Assembly: GCF_014705605.1 (NCBI RefSeq) | Contig: NZ_JACXIZ010000004.1 | Location: forward strand, 1-64,000 | DNA from: Paenibacillus sabuli | GTDB lineage: Bacteria; Bacillota; Bacilli; Paenibacillales; Paenibacillaceae | Direction of reading: 5' to 3' | Length of the DNA: 64,000 nt | Notes under the pieces: generated by a model | What the model was told of the DNA's origin: nothing | Database searches by the model: none | What the model saw: the letters and a program-made list of their open reading frames with translations, nothing else | Translations under genes and position numbers: made by a program | In this document: positions 42,721-52,067 of the stretch, in pieces | Position numbering within the stretch: the first letter of the stretch is position 1 | Layout of the letters: each line of letters starts with the position of its first letter

Positions 42721-43800
42721 ATGCAGCAATATTCTACTGCGGCCGTCCTGACCGCGAAGGAAAAAGTCGAGATCATGAAATTCCCGATTCCGGAGATCGG
42801 CGAGCGCGAGGGCTTGATGAAGATCGAATCCTGCGGCGTATGCGGCTTCGACAGCGAAGCCTACCGCTACGGCGGCAACGGCATGTATCAGCTGCCGAAC
42901 GTGCTCGGTCACGAGATCATCGGCCGGGTCGAGGCGCTCGGCGACGAGGCGGCTCGCATCTGGGGGCTGAAGCCGGGCGACCGGATCGCGGTCGAGGAGT
43001 ATATCCCGTGCCGCCAATGCGACAACTGCCTGACCGGCAACTACCGGCAGTGCTTCGAGACGCGCTACGGCGCGATGTCGATCCACGATCCGCGCACCGC
43101 GCTGTACGGCGGCTTCTCCGAATACATGTACCTGCACCCGCACTCGATCATTCACAAGATCGATTCGGAGGCCTCGGCGGAGCTGCTGCAGCTGTTCATC
43201 CCGATCTCCAACGGCATCGACTGGGTGCATGTCGGCCGCGTGCAGGTCGGCGACACGGTCGTGATTCAGGGGCCGGGGCCGATGGGACTGGCCTCGGTCG
43301 TGGCGGCCAAGGAGGCCGGCGCGGGCAACATCATCATCACCGGCCTGTCCAAGGACGAGCGGCGCCTGGAGATCGCGCGGGAGCTGGGTGCGGACCACAC
43401 CTTCTATGCCGACACGCAGGATCTCGTCAAGGAGATCAAGGAGGTCACGAATGGCAAGCTGGCCAACGCGGTCATCAACGCCTCGACCTCGCCGCAGCAG
43501 CTGGCGACCGCCGTCGAGCTCGCGGGCGAGCGCGCCACGGTCGTCCACTCCGGCTCGGACCATCGTCCGACGCAGGACATGATCGCGACCAATATTACGT
43601 ATAAGCTGCTGACGATCAAGGGCGTGCTCGGTCGGCCCAAAAAAGCGGTCGGCGCGGCGCTGAAACTGATCGAATCGGGCAAGTATCCGCTGGATAAGAT
43701 GATCTCGCACGCCTTCTCTGTCGACGAGGCGGCGCGCGCCATGGATATTCACGCCTTCGGCAAGGATGGCTGCATCCATGTCGCAATTGTCAACGAATAG
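42721..43800 (+). CDS. Zinc-dependent medium-chain alcohol dehydrogenase
   Basis: A 359-residue NAD(P)-dependent oxidoreductase. The catalytic zinc ligands are Cys41 (CGVCGFDS) and His64-Glu65 (GHEIIGRV). The structural zinc set is CRQCDNC plus Cys111. The Rossmann fold is VIQGPGPMGLASVVAAK. GAGGAG precedes the ATG. It ends 12 nt before the Rieske alpha subunit, so it probably oxidises a diol or alcohol made in the same pathway; the exact step is inference. Confidence 0.92.
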   Translation: MQQYSTAAVLTAKEKVEIMKFPIPEIGEREGLMKIESCGVCGFDSEAYRYGGNGMYQLPNVLGHEIIGRVEALGDEAARIWGLKPGDRIAVEEYIPCRQCDNCLTGNYRQCFETRYGAMSIHDPRTALYGGFSEYMYLHPHSIIHKIDSEASAELLQLFIPISNGIDWVHVGRVQVGDTVVIQGPGPMGLASVVAAKEAGAGNIIITGLSKDERRLEIARELGADHTFYADTQDLVKEIKEVTNGKLANAVINASTSPQQLATAVELAGERATVVHSGSDHRPTQDMIATNITYKLLTIKGVLGRPKKAVGAALKLIESGKYPLDKMISHAFSVDEAARAMDIHAFGKDGCIHVAIVNE

Positions 43801-43812
43801 GAGGTGCTGACG

Positions 43813-44979
43813 ATGGAGGCGGCAAGAGCGGACGGGCTGTTCGACGGCGAGGCCGTCAACGGCCGGATGTATACCGACGAGGCGGTGTTCGAGGAAGAGA
43901 TGGAGCGGATCTTCAATCGCACGTGGGTCTATGTGGCGCACGAGAGCGAGCTGGAGAGCCCCGGCGATTACAAGACGACCCGTCTCGGGCTACAGTCAGT
44001 CATCGTTGCCCGCGGCGCGGACGACGGCGTCATTCGGGTGATGCTCAACCGGTGCCGCCACCGGGCTGCCAGTGTGTGCCAGACGCCGTGCGGGAGCGCG
44101 AATTTCTTCCGCTGCGCCTATCACGGCTGGACGTACAACAACAAGGGCGAGCTGATCGGCATGCCCTTCCAGGACGGCTATGGCCCGGATCTGGACAAGC
44201 GCGAGCTCGGTCTGGCGCAGGCGCCGCGCGTAGCGGCTTACCGCGGCTTCGTATTCGCCAGCATGAACGAGGCGGCGCCACCGCTGGAGGAGCATCTGCG
44301 GCATGTGCTGCCGTACCTGGATCAGACCGCCGATTCGGCGCCGGGCGGCATCGCGCTCCGGGCAGGCGCGCAGCGCTACGCCTACCCGAACAATTGGAAG
44401 CTGCAGCTGGAGAATACGATCGATCCGTATCATGCGAGCATTACGCACCAGAGCTTCTTCGACATGCTGGGCAAAAAAATGGGCAAGCGCATCAACTTCA
44501 AAAAGCAGTACGAGGTCGAGCGGGTGAACGATCTGGGCGGTGGCAGCTCGATCTACCATATGGACGCGGACTTCGGCATCGGCGAGCTGCCGTTCATTCT
44601 CCTTGTCTTCCCCAATCTGGGCATCCTCGGCTCGCAGATTCGCGTCATCGAGCCGGTGTCGGCAGGGGCGACGAAGGTAACGCTGTACCCGATGCTGGGC
44701 AAGGCGAGCAGCGACGCGGACAACGCAGCCCGTCTGCGCAAGCACGAGATCTTCTACGGTCCGGCCGGACAAGGCACCGCCGACGATCTGGAGGTGGCGT
44801 TCGATCGCGTGGCGGAAGGCCTCGCCGGAGCAGGGGACGGGGCGCGGCTGACGATGCGGCGCGGCTTGCATCGCGAGCAGCCGGATGCGAACGGGCTGGC
44901 CTGCTCGCATCCGAGCGATGAGGTGCCGTTCCGCTCTTTGTATCGGGAGTGGCGGCGGTTGATGACAGCAGGGGGATAG
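43813..44979 (+). CDS. Rieske aromatic-ring-hydroxylating dioxygenase, alpha subunit
   Basis: A 388-residue oxygenase. The Rieske [2Fe-2S] ligands are CRH and CAYH separated by 17 residues, and the mononuclear iron site is in ENTIDPYHASITHQSFF. It belongs to the benzoate/anthranilate/salicylate-type group by layout. GGAGGTG lies 6-8 nt before the ATG at 43813; the GTG at 43804 overlaps it. It forms hexamers with the beta subunit at 45082. No ferredoxin or reductase gene is in this operon, so electrons must come from elsewhere. Confidence 0.92.
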   Translation: MEAARADGLFDGEAVNGRMYTDEAVFEEEMERIFNRTWVYVAHESELESPGDYKTTRLGLQSVIVARGADDGVIRVMLNRCRHRAASVCQTPCGSANFFRCAYHGWTYNNKGELIGMPFQDGYGPDLDKRELGLAQAPRVAAYRGFVFASMNEAAPPLEEHLRHVLPYLDQTADSAPGGIALRAGAQRYAYPNNWKLQLENTIDPYHASITHQSFFDMLGKKMGKRINFKKQYEVERVNDLGGGSSIYHMDADFGIGELPFILLVFPNLGILGSQIRVIEPVSAGATKVTLYPMLGKASSDADNAARLRKHEIFYGPAGQGTADDLEVAFDRVAEGLAGAGDGARLTMRRGLHREQPDANGLACSHPSDEVPFRSLYREWRRLMTAGG

Positions 44980-45081
44980 TCGGCAGAGCCGACGCGCGCC
45001 CGCTATAGCGCGGGCAGGACGGTATAACGGGGGGACAACCGAAGGAAGGGGAGGGCCATCACGACGACTACAACTGCAACG

Positions 45082-45555
45082 ATGTCGGCGGAGCGATTCC
45101 TGTATTACGAAGCCGAGCTGCTCGATCGCGGCGACTGGGCGGCCTGGCTCGAGCTCTTCACGCCGGACGCGATCTACTGGATGCCTTGCGGCGACGGTCG
45201 GGAGGACCCCGAGCTGCGTGTCAACATCATCTATGACGATTATGAGCGATTGCGCGACCGGGTATCGCGGCTGCTGGGCTCGATGGCCTATGCGCAAATG
45301 CCCGCCTCCAAGACCATCCATCTCATCACCAACCTGGTGATCGAGGAGGAGATCGAGGGGGAGGGGGCGGTGACGAGAGCGGCCTCGAATTTCCTCGTGA
45401 CGGAGCTGCGTCGCGAACAGACGACGCTATATGCCGGACGCTGCGAGCACGTGCTCGTGCCCGTGCCCGGCGAGGAAGGGTGGCGCATTCGCGCCAAAAA
45501 AATCATGCTGCTGTCGGGCGAGGCGTACTTGGGCAATTTGAGCTTCATGATGTAA
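45082..45555 (+). CDS. Ring-hydroxylating dioxygenase, beta subunit
   Basis: A 157-residue NTF2-fold structural subunit with the BenB-like opening RFLYYEAELLDRGDWAAWL, TPDAIYWMPC and the ending GEAYLGNLSFMM. The strong site GGGGAGG sits 20 nt upstream of the ATG, next to an in-frame ATC at 45058, which is odd. A 102-nt gap, with a small GC hairpin (GCCCGC / GCGGGC, 44998-45016), separates it from the alpha subunit. Confidence 0.9.
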   Translation: MSAERFLYYEAELLDRGDWAAWLELFTPDAIYWMPCGDGREDPELRVNIIYDDYERLRDRVSRLLGSMAYAQMPASKTIHLITNLVIEEEIEGEGAVTRAASNFLVTELRREQTTLYAGRCEHVLVPVPGEEGWRIRAKKIMLLSGEAYLGNLSFMM

Positions 45556-45582
45556 ACAGGAACGAAATGGAGGATGGGGTTC

Positions 45583-46689
45583 ATGAAACAGGTCAAAGGA
45601 CTATTGCTGGTGCTGGGTCTGATGTTCGTATTGGCGGCTTGCGGTTCTTCTGAGGGCGAGGGTTCCTCCAATGGCGGACAGGGAGGAGTCTCCGACATGA
45701 ATGGCGGGAACAGCGCGAATGCGGGAAATGCCGCCGATAACGGACCAGACACAGCCAATGCCGCGCCAACCGGCGAGACGGTCACGGTCAAATTCGGCGA
45801 GCCGCTGGCGGAGGATCATCCGCTGACCCAGGGCTCCTACCGCTTCAAGGAGCTGGTGGAGGCGAAATCGGGCGGCGAAATCGTGATCGAGATCTACCCG
45901 AATTCGCAGCTGGGCTCCCTGCGGGAGCTGGTCGAATCGACCCAGATGGGCGCCATCCAGATGACGCGCAGCATCGACTCGGTCTACAGCGGCTTCGTGC
46001 CCGAGCTGGAGGTGCTCCAATATCCGTATGTCATGCCGACGAGCGAGGATGAGATCCAGGCGCTGCTGGGAGGCGAGGTCGGGGATGCCGTGCTGGCTTC
46101 CTTTGAAAATTATAGCCTCAAAGCGCTCGGCTTCTGGCCGCAAGGCTATAAAATGCTGACCTCCAATAAGCCGCTGCTGACGCCGGAGGATATGCGCGGG
46201 GTGAAAATGCGGGTCGTGCCGTCCAACATCCTGGTCAAGCAATATGAAGCCTGGGGGGCGACGCCGGTGGCGATCGACTTCGCCGAGCTGTATACCGCGC
46301 TCCAGCAAGGAACGGCCGATGCGCAGGAGAATCCGGTCGATTCCATCTATTCGACCAAAATGTACGAGGTGCAGGAGCATCTGTCGATGCTGAATCATGC
46401 GTATCAGCTCAATATCATTACGGTGAACAAAGCGTGGTTCGACGGTCTCTCCGCAGAGCATCAGGCGATCATCCAGGAGGCGCACGACGAGGTGACGGCG
46501 GATTACCGCGAGCAATACGAGCAGCAAAAGGCCGATCTGCTGGCGCAGTTGGAGGAAGAGGGCATGGAGCTCCACACGCTGAGCGAGGAGCAGATCGACG
46601 CATTCCGCGAACTGTCCTTGCCGCTTCACGATGCGTTGGTGCAGAGCGGCGAGCAGCAGGCGCTGCTTGATCTGATTCGGGCGCAGTAA
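45583..46689 (+). CDS. TRAP transporter solute-binding lipoprotein (DctP family)
   Basis: A 368-residue extracytoplasmic receptor. It has a lipoprotein signal (VLAACGSS), an Asn/Gly-rich linker, then the DctP fold: VKFGEPLAEDHPLTQGSYRF, VESTQMGAIQM and MRGVKMRVVPSNILVKQ. The Arg in KMRV is the expected carboxylate-binding residue, so the ligand is probably an organic acid. I chose the ATG at 45583, with GGAGG 9 nt upstream; the ATG at 45574 abuts that site. It starts the transport part of the operon. Confidence 0.93.
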   Translation: MKQVKGLLLVLGLMFVLAACGSSEGEGSSNGGQGGVSDMNGGNSANAGNAADNGPDTANAAPTGETVTVKFGEPLAEDHPLTQGSYRFKELVEAKSGGEIVIEIYPNSQLGSLRELVESTQMGAIQMTRSIDSVYSGFVPELEVLQYPYVMPTSEDEIQALLGGEVGDAVLASFENYSLKALGFWPQGYKMLTSNKPLLTPEDMRGVKMRVVPSNILVKQYEAWGATPVAIDFAELYTALQQGTADAQENPVDSIYSTKMYEVQEHLSMLNHAYQLNIITVNKAWFDGLSAEHQAIIQEAHDEVTADYREQYEQQKADLLAQLEEEGMELHTLSEEQIDAFRELSLPLHDALVQSGEQQALLDLIRAQ

Positions 46690-46725
46690 CCGGGCAGCGC
46701 CGAAGCAGGGAAGGGGGAGCGTCCT

Positions 46726-47187
46726 GTGAAGCTATTGCGTTATACCGAGGAAGGCATACTGGCGGCGGCGATGCTGACCGCAACGCTGCTGGTCTGCGTC
46801 AATGTCGCGCTGCGGGCTGCCGGCGGCGGCATCACCTGGTCGGAAGAGGCGGTTCGCTATCTCTTCATTCTGATTACGTTCCTGGGCGTGGGCATCGGCA
46901 TCCGCGAAGGCGCGCATTTCAGCATTGACCTCATTCCGCAGGTACTGAAGGGGCGCTCCGCCCAGGCGCTGGCCACGTTCATCTGCCTGGTGGCGCTACT
47001 GTTCAGCGTGCTGCTCGCGTATTACGGCTGGCGTACGAGTCAGTTCAGCATGGAGACGGGGCAGCGGACGCCTTCGCTGCGTATCCCGATCTACGTGATC
47101 TACGGCATCATTCCGGTGTCCGGCATATTGATGGCACTGCGTTACGCGTATCGTCTGATTCGCATTTGGCGTCCGCAGGGACGGTGA
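46726..47187 (+). CDS. TRAP transporter small permease (DctQ family)
   Basis: A 153-residue membrane protein with four helices. The conserved block is ITWSEEAVRYLFILITFLG with GIGIREGAHFSIDL, typical of DctQ. It starts at GTG after GGGGGAG. It bridges the receptor and the large permease. Confidence 0.93.
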   Translation: MKLLRYTEEGILAAAMLTATLLVCVNVALRAAGGGITWSEEAVRYLFILITFLGVGIGIREGAHFSIDLIPQVLKGRSAQALATFICLVALLFSVLLAYYGWRTSQFSMETGQRTPSLRIPIYVIYGIIPVSGILMALRYAYRLIRIWRPQGR

Positions 47188-47228
47188 AAGACTCGGCTGC
47201 CCTTCGCGGCAAGTAAGGGGGAGAAGAC

Positions 47229-48500
47229 GTGATTGGCTTTTTGTTCGTGCTGTTGCTTGCGCTGCTGGTCATCGGCGTGCCGATCTTCGTGGCGCTCATT
47301 CTGTCGACGATGCTGGCGCTGCTTTTCTTCACTGATATCTCCCCGATGATGGCCGTGCAGCGGGCATTCGGCGGCATCGACAAGTTCGTGCTGATGTCGC
47401 TGCCGCTGTTCATCCTCAGCGCCAACGCGATGGATGCTGGCGGCTTGTCCGGTCGGATCATCGCCTGGGCCAAGGCGCTCGTCGGCCATCTCAGCGGCGG
47501 TCTGGCAATGGCGACCCAGACTGCGTCGATGATGTTCGGCGCGCTGTCGGGCTCGAGCCCGGCGACGGTCGTGGCGATCGGCCGGATCCTGTATCCCGAG
47601 CTGATCCGGCAGGGCTACTCGCGCAACTTCGCCAGCGGATTGATCATCCAGTCCGGCTCGGTGTCGCTGTTGATCCCGCCCAGCATTACGCTGATTCTAT
47701 ATGCGACGGCCACCAATACGTCGGTCGGGGATCTGTTCATGGCCGGATTGGGCGCGGGCGTCGTGTTCGGCTGCGGCGTGCTGCTCTACGTGTATCTGTA
47801 TGCCCGAATGCAGAAGCTGCCGACCGCGCAGCGCGCCACTGCGCGCGAGCTCGGCCGCGCGACCCGCTCGGCGTGGTGGGCGCTGCTCGTGCCGGTGATC
47901 ATCATCGGCGGCATATTTTCGGGTACGTTCACGCCGACCGAAGCGGCGGGCGTTGCGGCGCTGTATTCCATCCTGATCGGCATGTTCGTCTACAAGGAAA
48001 TCTCGCTCAAGGGGCTGTACAAGCTCTGTCTGCGTTCGGCCGTCACTTCGGCGCAGGTGATGATCCTGATAGCCGGGGCCTCTTCGCTCAGCTGGATTCT
48101 CACGATCGGTCAAGTGCCGCAGACGCTGTCCGCCTTTCTTACGGACAATTTCTCGACTGCGCTCACCTTCCTGCTCTTCCTCAACCTGGTGCTGCTCGTC
48201 GTGGGCATGTTCCTGGACGCGTCGATCGCGCTGATCGTCGTGGCGCCGCTCGTGCTGCCGGCCGCGCTCAATCTTGGCATCGACCCGATTCACCTCGGCA
48301 TCGTCATGGTGCTCAATCTCGCGATCGGCACCTTCACGCCGCCGTTCGGGCTCAATATCTTCGTCAGCAACAGTGTGACCGGACTTACGCTGCGCGAGCT
48401 GCTGCCCGGCCTGATGCGGTTCATCGCGGTCTCGCTGGTGATTCTCGTCCTGATCACCTATGTGCCGTCCATCTCGCTCTTCCTGCCCGGCCTCGGATGA
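47229..48500 (+). CDS. TRAP transporter large permease (DctM family)
   Basis: A 423-residue channel-forming membrane protein with about 11-12 helices. Motifs such as FGALSGSSPATVVAIGRIL, SGLIIQSGSVSLLIPPSI and TPTEAAGVAALYS are standard for DctM. It starts at GTG after GGGGGAG. The stop overlaps the next start (ATGA). Sodium-driven uptake of the pathway substrate is likely. Confidence 0.94.
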   Translation: MIGFLFVLLLALLVIGVPIFVALILSTMLALLFFTDISPMMAVQRAFGGIDKFVLMSLPLFILSANAMDAGGLSGRIIAWAKALVGHLSGGLAMATQTASMMFGALSGSSPATVVAIGRILYPELIRQGYSRNFASGLIIQSGSVSLLIPPSITLILYATATNTSVGDLFMAGLGAGVVFGCGVLLYVYLYARMQKLPTAQRATARELGRATRSAWWALLVPVIIIGGIFSGTFTPTEAAGVAALYSILIGMFVYKEISLKGLYKLCLRSAVTSAQVMILIAGASSLSWILTIGQVPQTLSAFLTDNFSTALTFLLFLNLVLLVVGMFLDASIALIVVAPLVLPAALNLGIDPIHLGIVMVLNLAIGTFTPPFGLNIFVSNSVTGLTLRELLPGLMRFIAVSLVILVLITYVPSISLFLPGLG

Positions 48501-49639
48501 TGGGCAGGCAGGATGGACACCGTTTGCCCGACACCATCGGCAGGCTGGCGGCGACGGCGGGCATCGGCCTTTGCGGCGGCGCGCTCTTCCAGCTCCTGCA
48601 TCTGCCGCTTGCCTGGATGCTGGGACCGGCGCTGGCGCTCATGGTGCTCAATGCCGTGCGGCCGGGTCTGGCGCTCTGGCCGCGCCTGTGCGGCGACTTT
48701 GGCATTCTCGTGATCGCGTATTCGCTCGGCCGCCGGATGGACGGCGAGACGGGCCGGCTCATGCTGGAGCAGCTGCCGTGGATGGTGCTGGCCGCGGTGT
48801 TCTGGTTCGTGCTCTGTCTGCTGGCCGGGCTCGCGATTGCACGGCGCGCGCAGGTCGATCGGACGAGCGCGCTGCTCGGCAGCGTACCGGGCGGGCTCGC
48901 GCAGATGGTCTACATGGCCGAACAGTTCAAGGGGGCCGACGTCGGTACGGTGGCGCTCATCCAGACGGCGCGGCTCATTGTGGTACTGTACGCCGTGCCG
49001 CTGCTGGCGGCGCATGCGCTGCTGGGGCATCGCGCGGTAGTCGACTCTGATGGCGCGGCGGGCGTGACAGCCGCCGCGTCAGGTGTCGCCAGTATTGCGG
49101 ACGGCGCGGCTGGGAGCGCCGCATTCGGCTGGGGGACGTGGGCGCTGCTCGCGCTCGTGCCTGTCTCCTCCTGGCTGGCCCGCCGGCTCCGCCTGCCCGC
49201 CGGGGAGCTGCTCGGCCCGCTGCTGTTCGTCGGCGGATTGGCGATCGCGGGCTGGGGCTGGCCGCAGGCGCCCGAGCCGCTGGTCGGCGCCGGCCAGTGG
49301 CTGTTCGGCAGCTACCTGGGCAATCGGGTCCGGCTGCGGCTCTTGCTGGAGAACAAGCGGCTCGGCCCGCTGGCGGTGCTGACCTCGCTGCTGCTCATGG
49401 CTGTGACGGTGCTGCTCGCGTGGGGGCTTGCGCAGCTGACGCCGATCTCGATGCTCACCTGGTTCCTGTCGCTGGCGCCGGGCGGACTCGGCGAAGTCTC
49501 CGTCACTGCGCTGGCGCTGGATGCCGATCTGTCGCATGTGACGGCCTACCAGATGGCGCGTCTGCTGGTCGTGCTGCTGCTCGCCAAGGCGGTCGCCGCC
49601 CGGCTCGCGGCGCGCGAGCGGTCGGCGGATGGGGGATGA
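48497..49639 (+). CDS. AbrB-family (putative ammonia monooxygenase) membrane protein
   Basis: A 380-residue membrane protein of the AbrB membrane family, whose older name of ammonia monooxygenase has little support. Two repeats are visible: LPLAWMLGPALALMVLNA with SVPGGLAQMV, and LLGPLLFVGG with LAPGGLGEVSVTALALDAD. About ten helices. It overlaps dctM by 4 nt. Linkage to TRAP transporters is frequent and suggests a transport or regulatory role. Confidence 0.85.
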   Translation: MMGRQDGHRLPDTIGRLAATAGIGLCGGALFQLLHLPLAWMLGPALALMVLNAVRPGLALWPRLCGDFGILVIAYSLGRRMDGETGRLMLEQLPWMVLAAVFWFVLCLLAGLAIARRAQVDRTSALLGSVPGGLAQMVYMAEQFKGADVGTVALIQTARLIVVLYAVPLLAAHALLGHRAVVDSDGAAGVTAAASGVASIADGAAGSAAFGWGTWALLALVPVSSWLARRLRLPAGELLGPLLFVGGLAIAGWGWPQAPEPLVGAGQWLFGSYLGNRVRLRLLLENKRLGPLAVLTSLLLMAVTVLLAWGLAQLTPISMLTWFLSLAPGGLGEVSVTALALDADLSHVTAYQMARLLVVLLLAKAVAARLAARERSADGG

Positions 49640-49868
49640 CCGGCCCGAGACCTCTCTCGGCCAGCATCGGCTTCGTCTTGCCGATCGTCGGCACCGAATG
49701 GGCAATGCGATGCCGATCTTTCTCCACATGGGTAAACGTCCGGTCCATCCTCGCCATCTCTTCGTAGGTCACCTTCATTCGCACCTGCGGTGCGCACCCA
49801 GATGCTGCTCGTAAAACGCGACTGCCTCGGCGGCCTTCCCGTTCATCGACAAAAAAATCGCCGCTTCC
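49640..49868 (-). pseudogene. Truncated, frameshifted VOC/PhnB-like gene
   Basis: On the minus strand one frame reads IFLSMNGKAAEAVAFYEQHL, then after a shift near 49795 another reads RMKVTYEEMARMDRTF, HRIAHSVPTIGKTKPMLAE. This is the N-terminal half of a PhnB-like VOC protein. The C-terminal half is missing beside the AbrB gene end. The rest of 49869-50172 holds no convincing gene. Confidence 0.6.
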
Positions 49869-50172
49869 AGGGTCTCGCTTGCTCCGCAATCGGCTGCTCT
49901 CCCCCGCACGACTCGATCGCATTCTGGCGAGCATCCTGAGCCAGAGCGCGTTGACCATTCAATCTACCAAGGCAAACGCGAGCGGAACCGAGACGGACCA
50001 AGGAGCACTATCCTACCCGATCCGCTCCAGCACAACACCTGCCAGCAGCAATCACATCTACCAATTGATAAACATAACGTTCGAATGGCTAAAGCAACGC
50101 CGCTCCGGCATCGCTACAATGAGGTTATCCGTGCATGGACAAATAAGAGAGCGACGAAAGGGGGAGCGCGCC

Positions 50173-50886
50173 ATGATGAACGTATTGGCGGTTGGCTGCC
50201 ATCCGGACGATCTGGAGATCGGCTGCGGCGGTACGCTCGCCAAGCTGGCAGCTGCAGGACATCGGGTCACGATGGCGCATGTGGCGAGCGGAGACAAGGG
50301 CCATCGCGTCATCGCGCCCGATGAGCTGCGGCGTATTCGCGGCGAGGAAGCGCAGATGGCGGGGCGGCTGATCGGCGCGGAGGTGATCAGCCTGGACGAG
50401 CCGGATCTGGGCGTCAAGCAGGACACGGATGCGCTGATTCGCAAGCTGACGGCGCTCATTCGCCGGGTCCGGCCGGCTTATATCATCACCCACCCGCCGG
50501 AGGATTACATGAAGGACCATATGGAGGTGTCCCGCGCCGTATTCGACGCCAGCTTTGCGGCGACCGTGCCGCACTACGAGACGGAGGGCGGATCGGCGGC
50601 GCAGGACGGCGTGGTGCCGATCTATTACATGGACACGCTCGCCGGCGTAGGCTCGCTGCCGACGGAGTACGTGGACATCACCGATTACATGGAGCTGAAG
50701 ATTCAAATGAACGACTGTCACCAAAGTCAGATTAAATGGTTGCGCGAGCACGACGGCATCGACTTTCTCGATTTTGTCCGCACCGTATCCAAGTTCCGCG
50801 GTCTGCAGTGCGGCAAAGCGTATGCCGAAGGCTTCACGCAATGCCGCGCCTGGCCGCGGTTGACGACGGAGCGCTTGCTGCCGTAG
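50173..50886 (+). CDS. PIG-L/LmbE-family deacetylase
   Basis: A 237-residue zinc N-deacetylase. The metal motif is CHPDDLEIGCGGTL (HPDD) and the third ligand is in DHMEVSRAVFDA. The family removes acetyl groups from GlcNAc-type substrates, such as in bacillithiol synthesis (BshB), but the branch with this C-terminus (VEYVDITDYMELKIQM-like) is often linked with sugar catabolism. GGGGGAG lies 6 nt before the ATG at 50173. It precedes a minus-strand AraC gene. Confidence 0.88.
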   Translation: MMNVLAVGCHPDDLEIGCGGTLAKLAAAGHRVTMAHVASGDKGHRVIAPDELRRIRGEEAQMAGRLIGAEVISLDEPDLGVKQDTDALIRKLTALIRRVRPAYIITHPPEDYMKDHMEVSRAVFDASFAATVPHYETEGGSAAQDGVVPIYYMDTLAGVGSLPTEYVDITDYMELKIQMNDCHQSQIKWLREHDGIDFLDFVRTVSKFRGLQCGKAYAEGFTQCRAWPRLTTERLLP

Positions 50887-50979
50887 AAGCAGAGCGTTAC
50901 AGAAAGTGGCTGATCGCGGTATCGGTCGTATGCTGCATATCGCGTTTTGGAAGCCGCTCGACGCCGAGATTCATTAATT

Positions 50980-51873
50980 TCACAGCTTCGCCTTGACTGT
51001 ATGCGCATATTCCGAGGGCGACATGCCGGTGACGGACTTGAATTGTCGGGAAAAGGCGTGGATGCTGCTGTAGCCCAGGTACCCGGCAATCTCCGTGTAG
51101 GTGTGCCGCTCCTCGCGGATCAGCTGCTTGGCCCGCTCGATCTTCAGAGCGCGATAGTGCTTCATGATGCTCTGGCCGGTCTCGGCCTTGAACAGCGTAA
51201 GCGCGTGCGTCTTGCTCAGGTTGACGCTGCGGTAGATCTGCTCGAGCTGCAGGTCCTCGTGCAGATGGCGCTCCATATAGGTGCGCATGCGCTGTACCAG
51301 ATCGGCTTCGCTGCGCTTCCTGACCGTCCGCGACCGCCGCTGCTCGCGGCGGGCCAGCCCTTCCGCGTGCAGCAGCCGGAGCAGCAGCAGCTCGAGATGG
51401 ATTTTGATGAGCTGGACCGCTCCGATCGGAGCATCTGCGCGCTCCACCAGCGTGTGATTGCGCGGATCGTCGTAGGGCGGCTCGTACGCCGCGAAGCCAT
51501 TGCGGACGATCTCGGCCAGCAGCTCCCGGTGCGCGGGCGCGAGCGTCATGATCTTGTGCGCAAAAAAAGCCATCGCTGGCGAGCGGCAGACGAAGGACAA
51601 GATAATCACGTTCGGCGCGGTGATACGGTTGGCCCACACGCCGTGGAATTCGTTCGGCTGGTGAAAGATCATGTCGCCTTGCCTGAGCACATACCCCTCC
51701 GTATCGGCAAACACCGCAAGCTCACCCTTGTCGACGTACACAAACTCCCAAAAGTCGTGCTTCTCGCCTTCAAACGAAAAATCCTTGGAAAACTCAAAGT
51801 AGTGCAGCGACACGAGCTGATTCACGGCAATGGTTTCATGAAGCGGAGTACGGGGATAGCGTGGTTGGTTCAT
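50980..51873 (-). CDS. AraC-family regulator
   Basis: A 297-residue regulator with an N-terminal cupin (GEKHDFWEFVYVDKGELAVF, GDMIFHQPNEFHGVW) and a C-terminal AraC HTH pair (LEQIYRSVNLSKTHALTLF, TEIAGYLGYSSIHAFSRQF). GGAGG lies 7 nt before the ATG. The layout is that of sugar-responsive regulators in this family of bacteria. It converges on the deacetylase and diverges from the YesN-type gene. Confidence 0.9.
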   Translation of the reverse strand: MNQPRYPRTPLHETIAVNQLVSLHYFEFSKDFSFEGEKHDFWEFVYVDKGELAVFADTEGYVLRQGDMIFHQPNEFHGVWANRITAPNVIILSFVCRSPAMAFFAHKIMTLAPAHRELLAEIVRNGFAAYEPPYDDPRNHTLVERADAPIGAVQLIKIHLELLLLRLLHAEGLARREQRRSRTVRKRSEADLVQRMRTYMERHLHEDLQLEQIYRSVNLSKTHALTLFKAETGQSIMKHYRALKIERAKQLIREERHTYTEIAGYLGYSSIHAFSRQFKSVTGMSPSEYAHTVKAKL

Positions 51874-52067
51874 TGCGACGCCTCCAGCATGCCAATCGAC
51901 TTGTTCGGTTTTAGTTTACCATAGACTTGGCGGTGCCCGCATGGCGCCAAAGGATGGCGTCAGCCGTTTCGTCTTGTGAAAACGATATCAAAATGGAAGA
52001 TGGAAGAGGAATATGACGAACGCTGCCGAAAGAGTACGTTGCAACTCGGATAAAGGGGGGACGCGGC

